NCBI GenBank assembly: GCA_018434075.1
Contig: JAHDQA010000120.1
Location: forward strand, 1 to 37,566
Length of the DNA stretch: 37,566 nucleotides
Reading direction: 5' to 3'
Source: Tissierellaceae bacterium
GTDB lineage: Bacteria > Bacillota > Clostridia > Tissierellales > Tissierellaceae
The stretch's first letter is position 1. Each line of letters starts with the position of its first letter. The position numbers and the translations under genes were made by a program. Under the pieces are notes generated by a model. The model worked only from the letters and a program-made list of their open reading frames with translations, ran no database searches and had not been told where the DNA came from. Of the stretch, positions 16,431-25,199 are shown piece by piece.

Positions 16431-17052
16431 AATGAAAAGAATAGCAAAAATATTTATAGCATTAATTGTTTTAGTATTCATTATAAATACTGCTATCTCA
16501 ATAGTTTTCCCGATTAAATACAAAAACATCGTTTATAATTATTCATTGAAATATAATCTAGATCCATTTTTAGTTTTCTCAATAATTAAAACTGAAAGCA
16601 ATTTTAATGAGAAAGCAATTTCTTCAAAAAATGCAAGAGGATTGATGCAAATTAGTGAAGGAACTGCACAATGGGCTGTAGATGAATTAAAAATAGAGAA
16701 TTTCAAACCAGATAATTTATTTGATCCGGAAGTAAATATAATGATTGGTACTTGGTATATAAGCAAACTACTAAAGCAGTTTGGGAATTTAGAAGTTGCT
16801 TTAGCTGCTTATAATGCTGGAAGTGGCAATGTCACAAATTGGCTAAAGGATGATGAGTATAGTTATGATTCCTCAACTCTTTATAAAATTCCTTATCAAG
16901 AGACAGATAATTTCGTTAAAAAAGTGTTAAATAATTTTAGAATATATAATTTTTTGTATGATGATGAGGTATTTACTGTGGATTCATCTGTATTAGATAA
17001 AACAGCAACTAAAATTCATTCTTTTATTTTAGAGATTAGGGAAGGTGAATAA
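16423..17052 (+). CDS. Membrane-anchored lytic transglycosylase (SLT domain)
   Basis: Cleaves peptidoglycan glycan strands. It is 209 residues. A membrane anchor spans about 8-28, then an SLT/lysozyme-like domain follows. The catalytic glutamate is E58 in IIKTESNFNEKA. ARGLMQISEGTAQW, FDPEVNIMIGTWYISKLL and ALAAYNAGSGNV are the standard Slt motifs. The start is GTG 16423, which fits the AAGGAAG site. An ATG three codons on (16432) is possible but poorly spaced. It overlaps the end of coaE, as in other Firmicutes where a YjbJ/Slt-type gene follows coaE. Confidence 0.9.
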   Translation: MIKMKRIAKIFIALIVLVFIINTAISIVFPIKYKNIVYNYSLKYNLDPFLVFSIIKTESNFNEKAISSKNARGLMQISEGTAQWAVDELKIENFKPDNLFDPEVNIMIGTWYISKLLKQFGNLEVALAAYNAGSGNVTNWLKDDEYSYDSSTLYKIPYQETDNFVKKVLNNFRIYNFLYDDEVFTVDSSVLDKTATKIHSFILEIREGE

Positions 17053-17056
17053 TGAA

Positions 17057-18706
17057 TTGAATAAACGTGTAATATTTTTATTTCTTGTCATTGCTTCATT
17101 GTATTTTGCCACAGGATGCGAGAAATCAAATGACAGCAAATCAGAAGAAAATATTAAATCTAGTTTGCAACAAATAATTGTCGAGAATGGAGAAATTGTC
17201 TTGCCGTTAACTAATTTTGAATCCCTGAATCCTGTATATACAGATAATTTATACTATTTTTATTTTAGCAAATTAATTTATGAGGGATTATTTGATTATG
17301 ATGAAAATTTAAGACCAATACCAAAATTAGCAGAAAGCTATATTATTAGTGATGATGGAATGAGTTTAGACATTAAATTAAAAGAAAATGTTTTTTTTCA
17401 TGATGGCACAGAATTAACAGCTGAAGATGTGATTTTTACTCTTAATCTGCTTAAGAAAGCAGGGGCTGAAAGCATTTATGACAACATGATTAAGAATGCT
17501 TATGGAGCTTCTAACTATGGCAATATTAGTGCTAATTCAATATCAAAATACTCAGTGAGAATTTATTTTAATAAACCCACAACTTCATACTTAGACATAT
17601 TGACTTTTCCAATAATTCCAAGTTCTTCTGGAAAATCAGCAATAGATAAAGATAATTTCATTCCAAATGGAACGGGACCATACAAGTTTATAGATTATGT
17701 CAACAACAAAGAAATTCATCTTAAGGCAAATGAAGACTATTGGGGAGAAACCCCTAAAATCACGAATATTACAGGCAAGGTCTTTGAGAATGAAGAACTT
17801 ATATTAACGGCATTTGAAGCTGGCAAAGTTAATATAGCTAAGAGCTTAGGATATGATTGGGAAAAGTATTCAACGAATAATAGAGTTTCAATAAAAGAAT
17901 TTGTTTCAGGAGATTACATAGGCATTGCGATTAACCATGATAATGATATCTTTAACAATGAAAATGGCAGTCAGTTAAAGAAAGGCATAATGTATGCAAT
18001 AAATAGACAAGACATTATTAAGAAAGTAAATTTATCGCATGCAACAGCTGTAGACACAATTATACACCCTGATTTTTATTTATTGCCTGAATCGGCTTAT
18101 TCTTATGGATACAATGTTGAAAAAGCCAACATGGCATTGGACAAGGCTGGATACAATATAATAAATTCTGATAATATTAGAAGAAACCAAAATGGTGATG
18201 CTTTATCATTTGATCTCTTGGTTGATGGTGATGATAATACATTAATCGCTTTAGCGGATCTAATTAAATCATATTTACTAGATGTAGGTATAAATGTAAA
18301 TATCGTGTCAGAAACTGGATCTAAGGATGATAGTATTTCACAATACATATATGATATAGAAAATGGGAAATTTGATTTAGCGATATTTAAATATCAAATT
18401 GGAACTTTTCAACGTTATGAATCGCTACTTAAATCTGATTTGATAGGTCATGACAATTACTCGCGATACAAAAATCCAATCATGGACAATATGCTAAAAA
18501 ATCTAGATAACTCCATTAATGAAGAGGACAAGAAGAACTCATATGATGAGTTTTCAAAGTTATTTATAGAAGAATTGCCATATATTAGCTTGATGTATAC
18601 TAATGACTGCTTAATTGTAGATTCATCTATAAAAGGAGAATTAAATCCCAATTATTATAATTTATACAACGGGCTACAAAACTGTTACTTAGCTTTAGAC
18701 AAGTAA
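17057..18706 (+). CDS. Family 5 solute-binding lipoprotein (oligopeptide/dipeptide type)
   Basis: An extracytoplasmic binding protein of about 550 residues, membrane-anchored through a lipobox (YFATGC). The SBP_bac_5 pattern is visible: YEGLFDYDENLRPIPKLAESY, then VFFHDGTELTAEDVIFTLNLLK, then NGTGPYKF, then a C-terminal region with IYDIENGKFDLAIFKYQI. TTG 17057 is chosen because GGAAGGTG lies ten bases upstream. A GTG at 17045 is in frame but overlaps that site. No permease or ATPase gene is adjacent, so it either serves a transporter encoded elsewhere or has another role. Its placement after a lytic transglycosylase suggests cell-wall peptides as a possible ligand, which is speculative. Confidence 0.82.
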   Translation: MNKRVIFLFLVIASLYFATGCEKSNDSKSEENIKSSLQQIIVENGEIVLPLTNFESLNPVYTDNLYYFYFSKLIYEGLFDYDENLRPIPKLAESYIISDDGMSLDIKLKENVFFHDGTELTAEDVIFTLNLLKKAGAESIYDNMIKNAYGASNYGNISANSISKYSVRIYFNKPTTSYLDILTFPIIPSSSGKSAIDKDNFIPNGTGPYKFIDYVNNKEIHLKANEDYWGETPKITNITGKVFENEELILTAFEAGKVNIAKSLGYDWEKYSTNNRVSIKEFVSGDYIGIAINHDNDIFNNENGSQLKKGIMYAINRQDIIKKVNLSHATAVDTIIHPDFYLLPESAYSYGYNVEKANMALDKAGYNIINSDNIRRNQNGDALSFDLLVDGDDNTLIALADLIKSYLLDVGINVNIVSETGSKDDSISQYIYDIENGKFDLAIFKYQIGTFQRYESLLKSDLIGHDNYSRYKNPIMDNMLKNLDNSINEEDKKNSYDEFSKLFIEELPYISLMYTNDCLIVDSSIKGELNPNYYNLYNGLQNCYLALDK

Positions 18707-18736
18707 GTAAATATAGTTGGATATGATATATTTTAG

Positions 18737-18765
18737 TTGAAATTAGATAAATAAGATTATATAAT
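18737..18765 (+). promoter_or_regulatory. Promoter of tRNA-Leu(GAG)
   Basis: TTGAAA (18737-18742), a 17-bp spacer and a perfect TATAAT (18760-18765). The tRNA begins 43 bases after the -10. Confidence 0.7.
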
Positions 18766-18807
18766 AATTATAGTGTATTTGATAATTTCTATATATCATA
18801 TCTAATT

Positions 18808-18894
18808 GCGAGTGTGCTGGAATTGGCAGACAGGCATGTTTGAGGGGCATGTGCTAGTCATAGCGTATGGGTTCAAATCCCATCACTCGCACCA
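18808..18894 (+). tRNA. tRNA-Leu(GAG)
   Basis: An 87-base class II tRNA with encoded CCA. The acceptor stem is GCGAGTG/CACTCGC. The anticodon arm CATGT-TTGAGGG-GCATG gives anticodon GAG, reading CUC/CUU. A long variable arm (TGCTAGTCATAGCGTATG region) and a GGTTCAAATCC T-arm are present. A T-rich stretch follows, but no clear hairpin. Confidence 0.95.
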
Positions 18895-18928
18895 TTTCTT
18901 TTTTTTGTGCAATAAATCCCCGTTTTAG

Positions 18929-18957
18929 TATACATTGATAGCTTTTAATGTTATAAT
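18929..18957 (+). promoter_or_regulatory. Predicted promoter of the rnf operon
   Basis: TG-T-TATAAT (-10 at 18952-18957) is a perfect extended -10 element. TATACA (18929-18934) sits at 17 bp as a 4/6 match -35. It gives a leader of about 50 bases before rnfC, with no obvious riboswitch fold in it. Confidence 0.65.
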
Positions 18958-19012
18958 ATATTTTGATAGTTTATGTAAAAACTTAATAATACTAGCAAAG
19001 AGGTGTAGAGTA

Positions 19013-20335
19013 ATGGACTTAGGTAAATTAACATTTAAGGGCGGTGTTTCAGTTCCTGAATATAAGGAATTAACATGCAACAATCCCATTGAAGTATTAA
19101 AAAGTCCCGAGATAGTTTACATACCCCTACATCAACATACAGGCGCTCCTTGTGAGCCATTAGTAGATGTTGGTGATGTAGTAAAAGTAGGGCAAAAGAT
19201 AGGCAGCTCAAATGCTTTTGTTTCTTCTTGCATTCACTCAAGCGTATCAGGCGTAGTCAAAGAATTATCCACGATATATGCTCCTAATGGTATTAAGACC
19301 CAATGTGTGGTAATTGAAAACGATGGCAAAGATGAAATGCTTGATGAAGTAAAAGAACGAGAGCTAGAGTCATTGAATCAAGAAACAATAATATCTCTGC
19401 TTAAAGAAATGGGAATTGTTGGAATGGGCGGAGCTTGTTTTCCAACCCACGTAAAATATTCACCACCCGAAGACAAGAAGATTGATGTATTAATTGTTAA
19501 TGGAGCAGAATGCGAGCCATATATAACGGCTGATCACAGATTGATGCTAGAATATACAAGTGATATCATTTCTGGAATAAAAGTAGCTATGAAAGCATTG
19601 AATGTTGAAAAAGCTTATATTGGCATAGAGGACAACAAGCCCGATGCAATCGAAGCTATGAAAAGAGAGCTCGGATCGGAAACTAAAATTGTCGTTGCTT
19701 CATTGAAAACTAAATATCCTCAAGGTGATGAGAAGAGAATAATAAATGCAATAACAGGTAGAAAGGTTCCGCTTGGTGGTCTTCCAATGGATGTTGGATG
19801 TGTTGTGTCCAATGTAGCTACTATAAAAGCTATCAATGATGCTGTACTAAAAGGCAAACCACTATATGAACGAGTAGTAACAGTAACTGGAGCTGTAAAT
19901 AAACCTAAGAACTTATTAGTTAGAATAGGAACACCAATTGAGAAATTGATCGAGGAGTGTGGCGGTTTTAAGGATAAACCAGGCAAAGTAATAGTTGGTG
20001 GACCAATGATGGGAATAGCACAATTTAGCCTAAAAACTCCTATAGTCAAAGGTTCTAATGGAATATTAGTTAAATCTTTAAAAGAAATAGATAACGAAGA
20101 GGTTTATCCTTGCATAAAATGTGGCAAATGCATCGATGTATGTCCTTCAAGATTAGAACCTTTATATTTGTCTAGTTATTCTTTAAAAGATAATTATGGT
20201 AAATGCGATGAGTTAAATGCTCTAGCTTGTGTAGAGTGTGGGGCATGTTCATATATTTGCCCAGCAAAACGACCTTTGGCAGAATCCATTAAGAAAGCTA
20301 AACGTGAGATTACTGCGAAAAGGAAGAAATCATAA
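19013..20335 (+). CDS. rnfC: Rnf complex subunit C (NADH-binding, Fe-S)
   Basis: The peripheral subunit of the ferredoxin:NAD+ oxidoreductase, where NAD(H) and FMN bind. It is 440 residues. The NuoF-like region carries GMGGACFPTHVK (~137) and VNGAECEPYITADHRLM. Two [4Fe-4S] motifs lie near the C-terminus, CIKCGKCIDVCP (~366) and CVECGACSYICP (~405). The frame is open from 18935, but ATG 19013 is preceded by AGAGGTG and gives the family N-terminus (LTFKGGVSVPEYKELT). The upstream in-frame part overlaps the promoter. It is the first gene of rnfCDGEAB. Confidence 0.95.
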   Translation: MDLGKLTFKGGVSVPEYKELTCNNPIEVLKSPEIVYIPLHQHTGAPCEPLVDVGDVVKVGQKIGSSNAFVSSCIHSSVSGVVKELSTIYAPNGIKTQCVVIENDGKDEMLDEVKERELESLNQETIISLLKEMGIVGMGGACFPTHVKYSPPEDKKIDVLIVNGAECEPYITADHRLMLEYTSDIISGIKVAMKALNVEKAYIGIEDNKPDAIEAMKRELGSETKIVVASLKTKYPQGDEKRIINAITGRKVPLGGLPMDVGCVVSNVATIKAINDAVLKGKPLYERVVTVTGAVNKPKNLLVRIGTPIEKLIEECGGFKDKPGKVIVGGPMMGIAQFSLKTPIVKGSNGILVKSLKEIDNEEVYPCIKCGKCIDVCPSRLEPLYLSSYSLKDNYGKCDELNALACVECGACSYICPAKRPLAESIKKAKREITAKRKKS

Positions 20336-20352
20336 ATACGGAGGGTAGAAGA

Positions 20353-21321
20353 ATGGTTGAGAAAACATTAGAAAAAACTAAAGATGGCATTTATTCTTTA
20401 GATGATAAGCTCATTGTGTCACAATCTCCACATATGAGATCAAATGAGTCTGTTAGAGGTATTATGGCTGATGTGATTATTGCTTTAATACCTGCTATGA
20501 TAGCGAGCGTTTATTTTTTTGGTTTAAATGCAATGAAATTGATTCTTATTTCTGTTATATCCGCGATATGTGCAGAAGCATTTATACAAAAGCTTTTTAA
20601 GAAACCAATTAGAATAAAAGATTTAAGTGCAGTGGTAACAGGAATTCTGTTAGCGCTTAATTTACCAGCTGGAGCACCATGGTGGGTTGCTGTATTTGGA
20701 TCTTTTTTTGGGATAATAATTGTTAAAGAATTCTTTGGGGGAATAGGTTCGAATTTTATGAATCCTGCTTTGGGAGCAAGAGCAGCTCTTATGGCATCAT
20801 GGCCAAATATTATGGCTACATATACTTTCCCAGATGCAGTTAGCACCGCTACACCACTTCAGATATTAAAAGACGGAGGCGGAAGTTTACCATCAATTCA
20901 GCAAATGTTTATTGGAAACATCGGTGGAGTTATTGGAGAAACATCTGCAGCCTTGCTTTTGTTAGGCGGTATATACTTAGTTATTAGAAAAGTAATAGAT
21001 TGGAAAGTTCCAACAATATATATTTGTACTACTGCGATAATGTTATTGTTATTAGGAGTAGATAAAAGCGATTTAATATATCATGTGCTTGGCGGAGGAT
21101 TATTATTAGGAGCAATTTTTATGGCTACAGATTATTCATCTTCTCCAGTAACTTCATTAGGGAAAATAATTTTTGCTGTTGGATGTGGTTTATTAACAGC
21201 TCTATTTAGAGTCAAAGGAAGTCTTCCTGAAGGAGTAACCTATGCAATTCTCATTATGAATGTGGCTTCTCCTTTAATTGAAAGATTAACTAAACCAAAA
21301 GTATTTGGGGAGGTAAAATAA
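20353..21321 (+). CDS. rnfD: Rnf complex subunit D (membrane flavoprotein)
   Basis: An integral membrane subunit homologous to NqrB, 322 residues, mostly hydrophobic. SPHMRSNESVRGIMADVIIALIPA is the typical N-terminus. The covalent FMN site is in DAVSTATPLQ (~161-170), with the threonine of the S-T-A-T motif as attachment residue in this family. YHVLGGGLLLGAIFMATDYSSSPV is a further conserved block. GGAGGG precedes the start. Confidence 0.95.
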   Translation: MVEKTLEKTKDGIYSLDDKLIVSQSPHMRSNESVRGIMADVIIALIPAMIASVYFFGLNAMKLILISVISAICAEAFIQKLFKKPIRIKDLSAVVTGILLALNLPAGAPWWVAVFGSFFGIIIVKEFFGGIGSNFMNPALGARAALMASWPNIMATYTFPDAVSTATPLQILKDGGGSLPSIQQMFIGNIGGVIGETSAALLLLGGIYLVIRKVIDWKVPTIYICTTAIMLLLLGVDKSDLIYHVLGGGLLLGAIFMATDYSSSPVTSLGKIIFAVGCGLLTALFRVKGSLPEGVTYAILIMNVASPLIERLTKPKVFGEVK

Positions 21322-21900
21322 ATGAATGAAACTATAAAACTAGGGTTTATATTGTTTTTAGTTGCAGCAATTTCGGCTGGAGTTTTGGCTTTTGCCAATG
21401 AAGTAACCGCGCCGATAATCGCAGAAATAGAGAAGCAAGGAAGCTTTGGTGCTATTGCTGAGATGTTTCCTGAAGCTGATGATTTTCAACCAATAGAAGA
21501 GGAAAAGTTGAACGAAATTAAAGCAAACAATAATTTTGTTCAAGAAGTAACAAAGGCTTTAAAAGGTGATGAAGTAATAGGATATGGATTAAAAGTTAAG
21601 TCTGTTGGATATGGTGGAGATATAATATCTTTAATCGGCATAAATACTGATGGAAGAATAGTAGGTTTTAATGTTCTTCAAATGAGTGAAACAGCTGGAT
21701 TTGGGTCTAGAATTGTCGATGACCCTGCATTTGCAGAATCTTTTGTAGGCAAATCAGCTACAGAAAAGCTAGTACCTGTCGAATCTCCTTCTGCAGACAA
21801 TGAATTCCTTGCATTAAGTGGTGCGACAGTTTCGACTACTGCAGTACAGGCAGCTGTAAATGGGGCTGTAGATGCATATGTAAATTATCTTTCTAAATAG
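21322..21900 (+). CDS. rnfG: Rnf complex subunit G (covalent FMN)
   Basis: A 192-residue subunit with one N-terminal membrane helix (about 5-25) and an FMN-binding domain facing outward. LSGATVSTTAVQAAV near 165-180 contains the SGAT flavinylation motif with T169 as the expected attachment site. ETAGFGSRIVDDP is the family block preceding it. Attachment needs an ApbE flavin transferase, which is not encoded in this window. It starts directly after the rnfD stop. Confidence 0.95.
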   Translation: MNETIKLGFILFLVAAISAGVLAFANEVTAPIIAEIEKQGSFGAIAEMFPEADDFQPIEEEKLNEIKANNNFVQEVTKALKGDEVIGYGLKVKSVGYGGDIISLIGINTDGRIVGFNVLQMSETAGFGSRIVDDPAFAESFVGKSATEKLVPVESPSADNEFLALSGATVSTTAVQAAVNGAVDAYVNYLSK

Positions 21901-21912
21901 CGGGGTGATAAG

Positions 21913-22515
21913 ATGAAAATCTCAGATAATTTTAAAAATGGAATAATCAAACAAAATCCTATTTTTGTACAACTGATTGGAATGTGTTCAGTACTAGCGG
22001 TATCTAGTTCTCTTAAAAATAGCGTTACCATGGCAGTAGCAGTTATTGGAGTTCTAGTCCTTTCAAATGTCGTCATATCGATGATTAGAAAAGTTACACC
22101 TGAAAAAATCAGAATTCCAATTTTCATAGTTGTAATTGCAACTTTTGTAACTTTAGTTGAAATGCTTATGAAAGCTTTTATGCAACCAATGTATCAAGCT
22201 TTAGGAATTTTTATTCCTCTTATTGTAGTAAATTGTCTAATATTGGCAAGAGCTGAAGCTTTTGCTTCAAAAAATAGTGTTTTTAAATCCGCAATCGATG
22301 GAGTAGCAATGGGCTTAGGATACGGAATTGCTATAGTAATTTTAGGAACAATCAGAGAAATAATTGGATCAGGCAGTATTTGGGGAATTCAGTTATTTGG
22401 AGAAAGCTTTCAACCTGCAGCGTTATTTATAGCGCCTCCTGGAGCTTTTATCTTATTAGGAATTCTAATTGCTATATTTAGAACTGTAGTGGTCAAAAGA
22501 TTTTCTGAAGAATAA
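21913..22515 (+). CDS. rnfE: Rnf complex subunit E
   Basis: An integral membrane subunit related to NqrD/RnfA, 200 residues, with about six membrane segments. NGIIKQNPIFVQLIGMCSVLAVS is the classic RnfE start, and IPLIVVNCLILARAEAFA is the conserved middle motif. In the Rnf/Nqr family, RnfA and RnfE form an antiparallel pair that holds a membrane-buried iron-sulfur centre through conserved cysteines. The Cys in GMCSVLA and VNCLILARAE fit this. ATG follows GGGGTG. Confidence 0.94.
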   Translation: MKISDNFKNGIIKQNPIFVQLIGMCSVLAVSSSLKNSVTMAVAVIGVLVLSNVVISMIRKVTPEKIRIPIFIVVIATFVTLVEMLMKAFMQPMYQALGIFIPLIVVNCLILARAEAFASKNSVFKSAIDGVAMGLGYGIAIVILGTIREIIGSGSIWGIQLFGESFQPAALFIAPPGAFILLGILIAIFRTVVVKRFSEE

Positions 22516-22527
22516 GGAGGGATATAA

Positions 22528-23100
22528 GTGAATATCGTAAATATAATAATTGCTAATGTCTTTGTGAACAACTATGTTTTTTCCAGATTTCTTGGGATAT
22601 GTCCATTTTTAGGAGTATCTAATAAAATGGAGACAGCTACTGGTATGGGAGTCGCAGTTACTTTTGTCACAACATTAGCTTCAATTATAACGTTTATAAT
22701 ACAAAAATTAATTTTGGAAACTGCGCAGATTGAATATTTACAGACTATTGTATTTATATTAGTAATTGCATCTTTAGTTCAATTTGTTGAACTAGTATTA
22801 AAAAAGACATCTCCATCGCTTTATAATGCCATGGGAGTTTATCTACCACTTATAACAACAAACTGCATTGTATTAGGAGTTGCAATACTAAACATCCAAG
22901 AAAAATACAACATATTAGAAACTGCTGCGAGCGCATTTAGTGCTGCATTGGGCTTTTCATTAGCTCTTGTGCTAATGGCTTCTGTTAGAGAAAAGTTAGA
23001 AATAGCTGAAATTCATGAATCACTCAAAGGATTTCCTTTAACATTAATTGCAGCTGGATTGATGTCCATAGCTTTTGCTGGTTTCTCTGGGTTAATGTAG
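22528..23100 (+). CDS. rnfA: Rnf complex subunit A
   Basis: The partner of RnfE, 190 residues, six membrane segments. NNYVFSRFLGICPFLGVSNKMETA is the family N-terminus, and LPLITTNCIVLGVAILN is the second cysteine motif. Each half contributes cysteines to the intramembrane cluster. The start is GTG 22528 with a strong AAGGAGGG site. Confidence 0.95.
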   Translation: MNIVNIIIANVFVNNYVFSRFLGICPFLGVSNKMETATGMGVAVTFVTTLASIITFIIQKLILETAQIEYLQTIVFILVIASLVQFVELVLKKTSPSLYNAMGVYLPLITTNCIVLGVAILNIQEKYNILETAASAFSAALGFSLALVLMASVREKLEIAEIHESLKGFPLTLIAAGLMSIAFAGFSGLM

Positions 23101-23111
23101 GAGGCGATTAG

Positions 23112-23945
23112 ATGGAAATAATGAATATTATTAAACCTGTACTTATTTTAGGCGGAATAGGACTTTTATTTGGGTCACTACTTTCAATAGCTTCAAAGAT
23201 ATTTGCTGTTGAGTTAAATCAAAACGTAGAGAGAATATTAAATGTACTTCCAGGAGCTAATTGTGGCGCTTGTGGCTATCCTGGGTGCGAAGGGTTAGCA
23301 AAAGCTCTCTCGGAAGGCAAAGCTGAACCTAATTCGTGCGTAGTTGGAGGACAAAAGGTAGCAAATGCTGTTTCAGAAATACTTGGCGTAAGTGCAGGAG
23401 AATTTGAAAAAAATGTAGCAGTTGTTTTATGTCAAGGAGATTGCGATAAAGCTAAAGACAAGTATATATATCAAGGGCTAGCAGATTGTAGAGTGCAGAC
23501 TACTTTGGCGGATGGGAAAAAAGAATGCTCTTACGGTTGCCTTGGGTGTGGAAGTTGTTTTGACGTATGCGCTTTTGATGCTATAACTATTACAAATGGA
23601 ATTGCTGTTATTGATAGGGAAAAGTGTACAGCTTGTAAGAAATGCATTGAAGTATGTCCAAAACATATTATTGAGTTAGTTCCGTACGATAATAAGGCAA
23701 TTGTTAAATGCAAGAGTGAAGACCCTGGCAAATTGGTAAGGGGCTATTGTTCAATAGGCTGCATTGGCTGCAAGATATGTGTTAAGAACTGCCCAGAAGA
23801 TGCATTTACTTTTGAAAATAATTTAGCCAAAATAAATTATGAAAAATGTACTAATTGTATGGTTTGTGTTGAAAAATGTCCTACTAAGTCAATAGTGGAT
23901 GCAACAAAGCAAGATTTAATAGAAAGCAACAAAATTGCTGGTTAA
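23112..23945 (+). CDS. rnfB: Rnf complex subunit B (ferredoxin-like)
   Basis: The electron-input subunit that accepts electrons from reduced ferredoxin, 277 residues. An N-terminal membrane helix (about 7-28) is followed by the four-Cys motif GANCGACGYPGCEGLAKAL around residue 50. Several ferredoxin-type clusters follow: CLGCGSCFDVC, CTACKKCIEVCP, CIGCKICVKNCP and CTNCMVCVEKCP. This number of clusters is typical of clostridial-type RnfB. It ends the operon, with a terminator immediately after. Confidence 0.95.
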   Translation: MEIMNIIKPVLILGGIGLLFGSLLSIASKIFAVELNQNVERILNVLPGANCGACGYPGCEGLAKALSEGKAEPNSCVVGGQKVANAVSEILGVSAGEFEKNVAVVLCQGDCDKAKDKYIYQGLADCRVQTTLADGKKECSYGCLGCGSCFDVCAFDAITITNGIAVIDREKCTACKKCIEVCPKHIIELVPYDNKAIVKCKSEDPGKLVRGYCSIGCIGCKICVKNCPEDAFTFENNLAKINYEKCTNCMVCVEKCPTKSIVDATKQDLIESNKIAG

Positions 23946-23973
23946 TAGAGCTTTTTACAAGCTCTATTTTTTT
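23946..23973 (+). terminator. Rho-independent terminator of the rnf operon
   Basis: TAGAGCTT/AAGCTCTA (23946-23953 with 23959-23966) forms an 8-bp stem with a 5-base loop, followed by seven T residues. Confidence 0.9.
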
Positions 23974-23985
23974 GTTCAATCTAAC

Positions 23986-24014
23986 TTGTAAATAAAAATT
24001 ATTAATGATAAACT
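23986..24014 (+). promoter_or_regulatory. Candidate promoter of the Gx-maf-radC-mre cluster
   Basis: TTGTAA (23986-23991), a 17-bp spacer and TAAACT (24009-24014) preceded by TG-A. The match is moderate. Downstream, 24025-24037 is a 13-bp palindrome (TATGATTATCATA) that could be a regulator site. Confidence 0.4.
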
Positions 24015-24082
24015 ATATAGTGTTTATGATTATCATATTAGTAGTCATTTACTGATTAATTTTACATCAAAGAGGGTTTTAG

Positions 24083-24613
24083 ATGAAAAAAACCAATAAA
24101 TTAATTTTTATTTCCTTACTAGTTTCAGTAGGGCTTGCATTAAGCGTTCTTGAATCCTCAATACCTATTCCAATACCTGTGCCCGGAGCAAAATTAGGGC
24201 TATCAAATATAGTGATACTAGTTACTTTGGTAGTTTTTGGATTTAAAGAAGGCATTATAGTTGCAATGTTAAAAAGTATTTTACTCATGCTTGTAACAGG
24301 TAGCGTGACATCCTTCATATATAGTATTACAGGCGCAATTTTAAGCTGTATAGCAATGTATATATCTTATAGATACTTTTCAAACTTCTTTAGTATGATA
24401 GGAACTAGCTTGATAGGCGCAGTATTTCATAATATTGGACAAGTAACTGTTGCGGCTATAATACTCAATAATATAATGATATATACTTATTTGCCATTTT
24501 TGTTGTTAATGAGTTTATTTACTGGATTTTTCGTAGGTTTGGCAACACATTATATTGTTAAAAACTTAAAAGTCAGTTTCAATTCTATATTCGAAAGTAG
24601 GAATAAAAAATGA
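24083..24613 (+). CDS. Gx transporter family / heptaprenyl diphosphate synthase component I-like membrane protein
   Basis: A 176-residue hydrophobic protein with about five membrane segments. IPIPIPVPGAKLGLSNIVILVTLVVFGFKEG is the hallmark N-terminal block of the Hpre_diP_synt_I/Gx transporter family. The family resembles the S components of ECF-type vitamin transporters. The prenyl-synthase name is historical and a catalytic role is doubtful. GAVFHNIGQVTVAAI is a second conserved block. In related Firmicutes these genes often sit near Rnf or flavin-transfer genes, which fits its place after rnfB. The ligand is unknown. The stop overlaps the maf start by four bases. Confidence 0.8.
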   Translation: MKKTNKLIFISLLVSVGLALSVLESSIPIPIPVPGAKLGLSNIVILVTLVVFGFKEGIIVAMLKSILLMLVTGSVTSFIYSITGAILSCIAMYISYRYFSNFFSMIGTSLIGAVFHNIGQVTVAAIILNNIMIYTYLPFLLLMSLFTGFFVGLATHYIVKNLKVSFNSIFESRNKK

Positions 24614-25188
24614 GGGATTTTGTTTTAGCTTCAGCTTCACCTAGAAGAAAAGAGATTTTTAAGCAAATAGGAATTGACATAAAAGTGGTAGAGAGCTCTA
24701 TAAAAGAGCACTTTAGAATAGATGATGTGCCTGAACAAATTACAATGAGCTTGGCATTTCAAAAAGCAATAGATGTGTCAAAGAGAGTAAACGATGCTAT
24801 TATTATTGCTGCAGATACAGTTGTCGTTAAAGGAAATGAGATAATTGGCAAACCAAAGGATAAACTTGATGCCCGAATGACTTTACGATCTCTTAGTGGC
24901 AAAAAGCATGATGTAATAACTGGCTTTGCATTAGTTGACACCAATAGTCTCATAAAAATAGTAGATTTTGAGCTGACAGAGGTGTATTTTAAAGATTTAG
25001 ATTCTAGTGAAATAGAAGCTTATTTAGAGGCATATGAGTATGTAGATAAAGCAGGGGCATATGCTATACAAGGCAAAGGCTCATTGCTAGTAGAAAAAAT
25101 AAATGGATGCTATTTCAATGTAGTTGGGCTTCCTATCTCAAAAATTAATGACTCACTAAAAAAGTATTTTGACACATCGCTTTTATAG
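24610..25188 (+). CDS. maf: Maf family nucleotide pyrophosphatase
   Basis: A house-cleaning nucleoside triphosphate pyrophosphatase that removes non-canonical or modified nucleotides; in Bacillus it is also linked to septum control. It is 192 residues. LASASPRRKEIFKQIGI (residues 6-22) is the substrate-binding signature. AADTVVVKGNEIIGKP contains the metal-binding aspartate, and YVDKAGAYAIQGKG is the second conserved block. It is coupled to the upstream gene by ATGA overlap and followed by radC, the usual maf-radC-mreB order. Confidence 0.93.
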   Translation: MRDFVLASASPRRKEIFKQIGIDIKVVESSIKEHFRIDDVPEQITMSLAFQKAIDVSKRVNDAIIIAADTVVVKGNEIIGKPKDKLDARMTLRSLSGKKHDVITGFALVDTNSLIKIVDFELTEVYFKDLDSSEIEAYLEAYEYVDKAGAYAIQGKGSLLVEKINGCYFNVVGLPISKINDSLKKYFDTSLL

Positions 25189-25199
25189 GAGAAAAAACA

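Noticed and set aside
18935-19012. N-terminal extension of rnfC by 26 codons
   Set aside because: It overlaps the predicted promoter, has no ribosome binding site, and the family N-terminus begins at 19013.
24025-24037. Fur-like iron box
   Set aside because: The palindrome does not match the 7-1-7 Fur consensus (TGATAATNATTATCA) when aligned on its centre.
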